Below the pieces are notes generated by a model, which searched no databases, was not told where the DNA came from, and saw nothing but the letters and a program-made list of their open reading frames with translations. A DNA stretch of 25,416 bases, taken from an uncultured Pseudomonadota bacterium. Lineage in GTDB: Bacteria > Desulfobacterota_B > Binatia > UBA9968. Position numbers and translations under genes: made by a program. Shown here piece after piece: positions 22,324-25,416 of the stretch (its first letter is position 1; each line of letters begins with the position of its first letter). Where the stretch lies: the NCBI GenBank assembly GCA_946478635.1, contig CAMLCX010000014.1, positions 1-25,416 on the forward strand, read 5' to 3'.

Positions 22324-23853
22324 CTAATTCGCCAGCAGCGACTCGGCATCACGAATGGTTTTGCCGGAGCTTGTGCGCGGCAGCGTGTCACGCACGACGA
22401 TCCGATCCGGCACTTTGAAGTTCGCCAGATTGGCGCGCAAAAATGTCAGCAGTTCCTTTTCATTGACCGCCGCGCCGGTTCGGGGAACCACGGCGGCGCC
22501 GATGACCTGACCGCGTTTTGCGTCGGCTATGGGAAAGACGATCGTCTCCTGCACGCCGGGGTAAGTATAGATCATGTTTTCCACTTCGGCGGGATAGACG
22601 TTGAGCCCTCCGGTGATAATCATGTCGTCGCGCCGGCCAAGATGGTAGTAAAAGCCGTCGGCGCCGCGTTTGCCGACGTCGCCGGTGTAAAGCCAACCGT
22701 CGCGAATGCGCTGTGCCGTGGCGTCGGGCCGGCGGAAATAGCCTTTCATGACGTGAGGACCGCGCGTAATGATCTCCCCCGGCTCATCGTCAACCAGTTC
22801 CTTGCCGGTTTCATCGACGATCTTGACTTCGACCCCTGGGACGGCGCGTCCGATGCTGCCCATCTTCGCTTCAGCTTTGTCCGGGTCGACCAATGTAATC
22901 AATGGCGATGTTTCGGTCAGTCCGTAGCCTTGAATCACTTTGATGTGCGGTTGCGCCGACTGAAACGCGCGTAGCAACGGCAGCGGGATGCTCGTTCCCA
23001 TCATCGCGGCGATCTTCATGCTGCTCGTGTCGTAGCTGGCGAGATTTTTCACGCCCAGCAAGAGTTGAAACACGATCGGCACGCTTTCGAAGACATTCAC
23101 CCGATATCTTTGAATGCCCTCGAGCAGCGTGATCGGATTGATCTGATCGAAGATCACGAGCGTGTAGCCCTTTTCCGCCAATTCATTGCAAACCACCGGA
23201 CCGACAATATGAGACATCGGCAAGATGCAGCCGCGAATGGTGGACGCATCGCTCACGCGCATCTCGGTCATCACGCGTGGATACTGGACAAGATTACGGA
23301 AACTTAAAACAACGCCTTTAGGCTCCCCGGTCGTTCCCGAAGTGTAAAGTATCAAGGCGTCGTCATCGGCCGTCCGATTCGGTAACGATACAGCATTTGC
23401 GGGGCGTAAAAATCGCCTTTCAAAACTGCGCTCGTCAGCGCCATTGGCGATCCACACGGGGATCGGCGCTCCGGTCTTAAAAACTTCTTCGACTTCAGAA
23501 AATAATTGGCTATGAACCACCAGGAGCTTTAGATCGGCATCCGCAAGAACTGCCTCGAGCTCTTTGCCCTTGAGCCGCGCATCAAGGATAACCGTGACAG
23601 CGCCAATTTTTTGCGTGGCGAAATAACTGAGAGGTATCGCCGTCGAATTGGGCAGCAACAAGCCGACCCGATCGCCTGGGCGAATGCCTTCGTGCTGGAG
23701 ATGCGCGGCGAGTGCGTAAACGCGCTCGTTGAGCGCGCCAAAGGTCAGTTCCTCGTCCTTCGAGATGATCGCGGTTTTCTGTCCTTGCCGCGCCGCGGTT
23801 TTTTCCAAAACCTCAGCCGCAAAAAATCCTAGTGCACCGGAATCGTTTGCCAT
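22324..23853 (-). CDS. AMP-forming acyl-CoA synthetase/ligase
   Basis: The 509-residue ANL-superfamily ligase activates a carboxylic acid as acyl-AMP and passes it to coenzyme A. The visible core motifs are YTSGTTGEPKG (170-180), 'GYGLTET', 'GWLYTGD', 'GRRDDMIITGGLNVYPAEVE' and the C-terminal catalytic lysine in PRTSSGK (about 493-499). Length and order are normal. The pattern resembles medium/long-chain fatty acid or cyclohexanecarboxylate-type ligases; the substrate cannot be fixed from sequence. The ATG at 23851-23853 has GAGGG about ten bases upstream. Its start overlaps the end of the aldolase/SCP2 gene by 25 bases, which implies translational coupling in one operon. Confidence 0.94.
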   Translation of the reverse strand: MANDSGALGFFAAEVLEKTAARQGQKTAIISKDEELTFGALNERVYALAAHLQHEGIRPGDRVGLLLPNSTAIPLSYFATQKIGAVTVILDARLKGKELEAVLADADLKLLVVHSQLFSEVEEVFKTGAPIPVWIANGADERSFERRFLRPANAVSLPNRTADDDALILYTSGTTGEPKGVVLSFRNLVQYPRVMTEMRVSDASTIRGCILPMSHIVGPVVCNELAEKGYTLVIFDQINPITLLEGIQRYRVNVFESVPIVFQLLLGVKNLASYDTSSMKIAAMMGTSIPLPLLRAFQSAQPHIKVIQGYGLTETSPLITLVDPDKAEAKMGSIGRAVPGVEVKIVDETGKELVDDEPGEIITRGPHVMKGYFRRPDATAQRIRDGWLYTGDVGKRGADGFYYHLGRRDDMIITGGLNVYPAEVENMIYTYPGVQETIVFPIADAKRGQVIGAAVVPRTGAAVNEKELLTFLRANLANFKVPDRIVVRDTLPRTSSGKTIRDAESLLAN

Positions 23854-24818
23854 ATTGAAAACGCCCTCTGAAACGGCTTGTACCAGCGCGATAGCTCGGC
23901 CAGCTCACCGCGTTGAAGTTTAAGTTTGCCTTGTTGGGTGGCGAGGAACGCATCCATTCGGTTGTTGAAAACGGCGTTCCACCATTCGGCTTTGCCGCCG
24001 ATCATGAACTCGCCAGTGTCGGTCTGATCGAGCACGGTGATCTCACCCTCCACGAATTTCACCGTCCAGGCGTCTTTTGTCTCGTCGAGGAAAAGCGTCA
24101 GGGACGTCGTGAGCGCGGTTTCCGCGCCATAGGCGCGAAATTGTGAATCGCCATTGGCACTGTCCACAAGCGCTTTCATATGCTTTTTGGAGAAAAGCGT
24201 AAAATGCTCTTCGCGCCCTCGCGAGTCCGCGGCTGGCTCAGCGGGCGCGCCCCTCGGCGACGGCGCGCTGGTTTGTTTGAAAAACTGGCAACGCACAGCC
24301 TCCTCCAGCAAGTCGGTCAGCAAAAATGCCTCTTGAAAGTTTTTGCCGATAGCGACAGTGCCATGACCTTTGATGATCACCACGGGATGATACCTCAGCT
24401 CTTCCACGACTTTCTCGGGCTTGGTCACCGTCGGCGTATCTTGGGCGATGACTGGCACTTCGCCGATGGTGTACTTCTCTTCAAAGCTGAGCGGGACAAA
24501 ACTCTCATGCGTCAGCGAGAACGCCAAAACCATCGGCGGATGGACATGAACGATCGCCCGGGCGTCGGAGCCGGTGTAAACGGCCATATGCATCGGTGTT
24601 TCGCTGGAGGCCCGCTGTAGTTTTTTTAAGGGCTTGCCCGACTGATTGATCCGCACCAGATCTTTCGTGGTGAGAAAACCAAGCGGCGCGTGTTGCCCGG
24701 TAATCAGAAACTGGCCTTTGTCCGTACGGCAACTGAGGTTGCCGCCCCAGCCGCTGATCAGGTGCCGCTCGAAGAGCAGCTTACCCCATTGAATCATTTC
24801 TCGTTCGACCTTGGTCAT
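23829..24818 (-). CDS. Class II aldolase/adducin domain fused to SCP2-like domain
   Basis: The 329-residue protein has two domains. The first (1-180) is a class II aldolase/adducin fold. 'GWGGNLSCR' is the substrate loop, E73 in SSETPMH is the catalytic-glutamate position, H91 and H93 in HVHPP and H152 in GHGT are the zinc ligands. Enzymes of this fold cleave or dehydrate phosphorylated sugars (fuculose, ribulose, methylthioribulose). A Pro/Ala/Arg-rich linker (182-205) leads to the second domain (about 225-329), which resembles the SCP2 sterol-carrier family. It has 'AWTVKFVEGEITV', 'ADxxIGG.AEWWNAVF'-like spacing and 'FLATQQGKLKLQRG'. This combination is uncommon. The ATG at 24816-24818 lies six bases after the upstream gene's stop, and its end overlaps the ligase gene, so the three form an operon. 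Confidence 0.87.
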   Translation of the reverse strand: MTKVEREMIQWGKLLFERHLISGWGGNLSCRTDKGQFLITGQHAPLGFLTTKDLVRINQSGKPLKKLQRASSETPMHMAVYTGSDARAIVHVHPPMVLAFSLTHESFVPLSFEEKYTIGEVPVIAQDTPTVTKPEKVVEELRYHPVVIIKGHGTVAIGKNFQEAFLLTDLLEEAVRCQFFKQTSAPSPRGAPAEPAADSRGREEHFTLFSKKHMKALVDSANGDSQFRAYGAETALTTSLTLFLDETKDAWTVKFVEGEITVLDQTDTGEFMIGGKAEWWNAVFNNRMDAFLATQQGKLKLQRGELAELSRWYKPFQRAFSIWQTIPVH

Positions 24819-24824
24819 GTTTTT

Positions 24825-25416
24825 CTAACTCTTCAACAACGACCAGGGAATCACTTCGGCACCGACAACCCGGATGTTCACACCCGCCGGACAGACAGTC
24901 TTGCCGAGGAATGTCGAGGCATCCTTGTCGAGAGTCTCGCTAGGGTGACTCTCCGCGCTGAACAATTCGACCGAAACGCCGTGCAACCGCGCCAGGCGCG
25001 CCGCGAGCAGCGAACCACAGATGCCCCTCGGCCCGGCGTCCGTGAGCTCGTTATAAAACAGACAGAGTTTGCGAATCTCGTTTTGCGCGAACAAAGTGCC
25101 CATCATGTTGTCGGAGATCAAAGTCGTCGGTGTTTTGCGCTCAAGGAGCTCTGGCACCACTCCGCGCGCGCCCCACAGGTGCGGGCGCATTTCCGGAACT
25201 AGAACGCTTTCAGCTTCTTCGGCTTTGAGGGCGCTGGCGAGAAAAGCATACTGATTTCTGAGCGGCACGCCGTAGATCAACAAATATTTGCCGCGTTCAT
25301 TGGCCCGGCGAGTTTGCCGCACCGCTCGTGTTTGATATTTCCGCCGGAACGTTTCCGGAGTGTAAATAGCATCGAACCCGATAAGATGAGCAATCAGAAC
25401 CGCCGGCGTCACGTCA
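24825..25416 (-). CDS. MtnA/IF-2B-fold protein, 5' end beyond window
   Basis: The visible 197 codons resemble the C-terminal half of the MtnA/eIF-2B alpha-beta-delta family. 'ESVLVPEMRPHLWGARGVVPELL' is followed by 'TTLISDNMMGTLF', matching the family's 'ETRP.LQGAR.TAWEL' and 'TLI.DNMAG' blocks. The GAD-R-I-N-GD segment that carries the catalytic aspartate of methylthioribose-1-phosphate isomerase is replaced by 'FYNELTDAGPRGICGSLLAA'. It is therefore probably not a standard MtnA. A GTG at 25410-25412 is in frame, but the frame runs open to the right edge as 'DVTPAVLIAHL', so the gene is likely truncated. It ends six bases before the aldolase/SCP2 start, implying joint expression. Confidence 0.72.
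   Translation of the reverse strand, partial: DVTPAVLIAHLIGFDAIYTPETFRRKYQTRAVRQTRRANERGKYLLIYGVPLRNQYAFLASALKAEEAESVLVPEMRPHLWGARGVVPELLERKTPTTLISDNMMGTLFAQNEIRKLCLFYNELTDAGPRGICGSLLAARLARLHGVSVELFSAESHPSETLDKDASTFLGKTVCPAGVNIRVVGAEVIPWSLLKS

Noticed and set aside
1..25416. CRISPR arrays, insertion sequences, integrases, toxin-antitoxin pairs and attachment sites
   Set aside because: None were seen: no regular direct repeats, no transposase motifs and no terminal inverted repeats with target duplications.

Overview
The window is a gene-dense bacterial chromosomal segment with moderately high GC, short intergenic gaps and mostly minus-strand genes. It shows no phage, insertion sequence, CRISPR, tRNA or rRNA signal. 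The gene mix suggests an uncultivated soil or sediment bacterium of the deltaproteobacterial, Binatota, Tectomicrobia or Rokubacteria kind: two NMT1-type periplasmic binding-fold proteins, one of them PhtD-like, a RibBX-type riboflavin enzyme, an HtrA protease, a MoxR/MltG cluster and class II aldolase with acyl-CoA ligase. This placement is inference from gene content only.

Layout. 1-2.25 kb: an NMT1/THI5-like substrate-binding protein behind a divergent YchF-like P-loop ATPase. 2.3-5.0 kb: a two-PDZ HtrA protease ending in a clear intrinsic terminator, a conserved hypothetical with a strong ribosome binding site, and a small exported protein. 5.1-6.6 kb (plus strand): a RibB protein with a degenerate GTP cyclohydrolase II domain, then an FmdB zinc ribbon. 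6.6-8.3 kb (minus): a three-gene set of a 66-aa protein, a 4,5-dihydroxyphthalate decarboxylase-like protein and a 174-aa unknown. 8.4-9.8 kb (plus): PanE, then the frameshifted remains of a c-type cytochrome. 10-14 kb (minus): a 189-aa unknown, MltG, a membrane protein with a long Q/G/K-rich segment, and MoxR. 14.2-17.8 kb: an alpha/beta hydrolase, an alpha-glucan phosphorylase and a NUDT19-like Nudix hydrolase.

17.8-21.3 kb is the most unusual part. Two paralogous exported or anchored proteins have a TolC/HlyD-like coiled coil followed by a C-terminal domain with conserved H-x4-D and HxH motifs, recalling LAS-type (M15/M23) zinc peptidases. They flank a divergently transcribed secreted trypsin-like protease without PDZ domains and a tail-anchored protein. 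Together these look like an envelope or peptidoglycan maintenance locus.

21.4-25.4 kb (minus): an Sfp-type phosphopantetheinyl transferase, then a tightly packed set transcribed from the right edge: an MtnA/IF-2B-fold protein cut by the window end, a class II aldolase fused to an SCP2-like domain, and an AMP-forming acyl-CoA ligase overlapping the aldolase gene. The last three probably form one metabolic operon with an unknown substrate.
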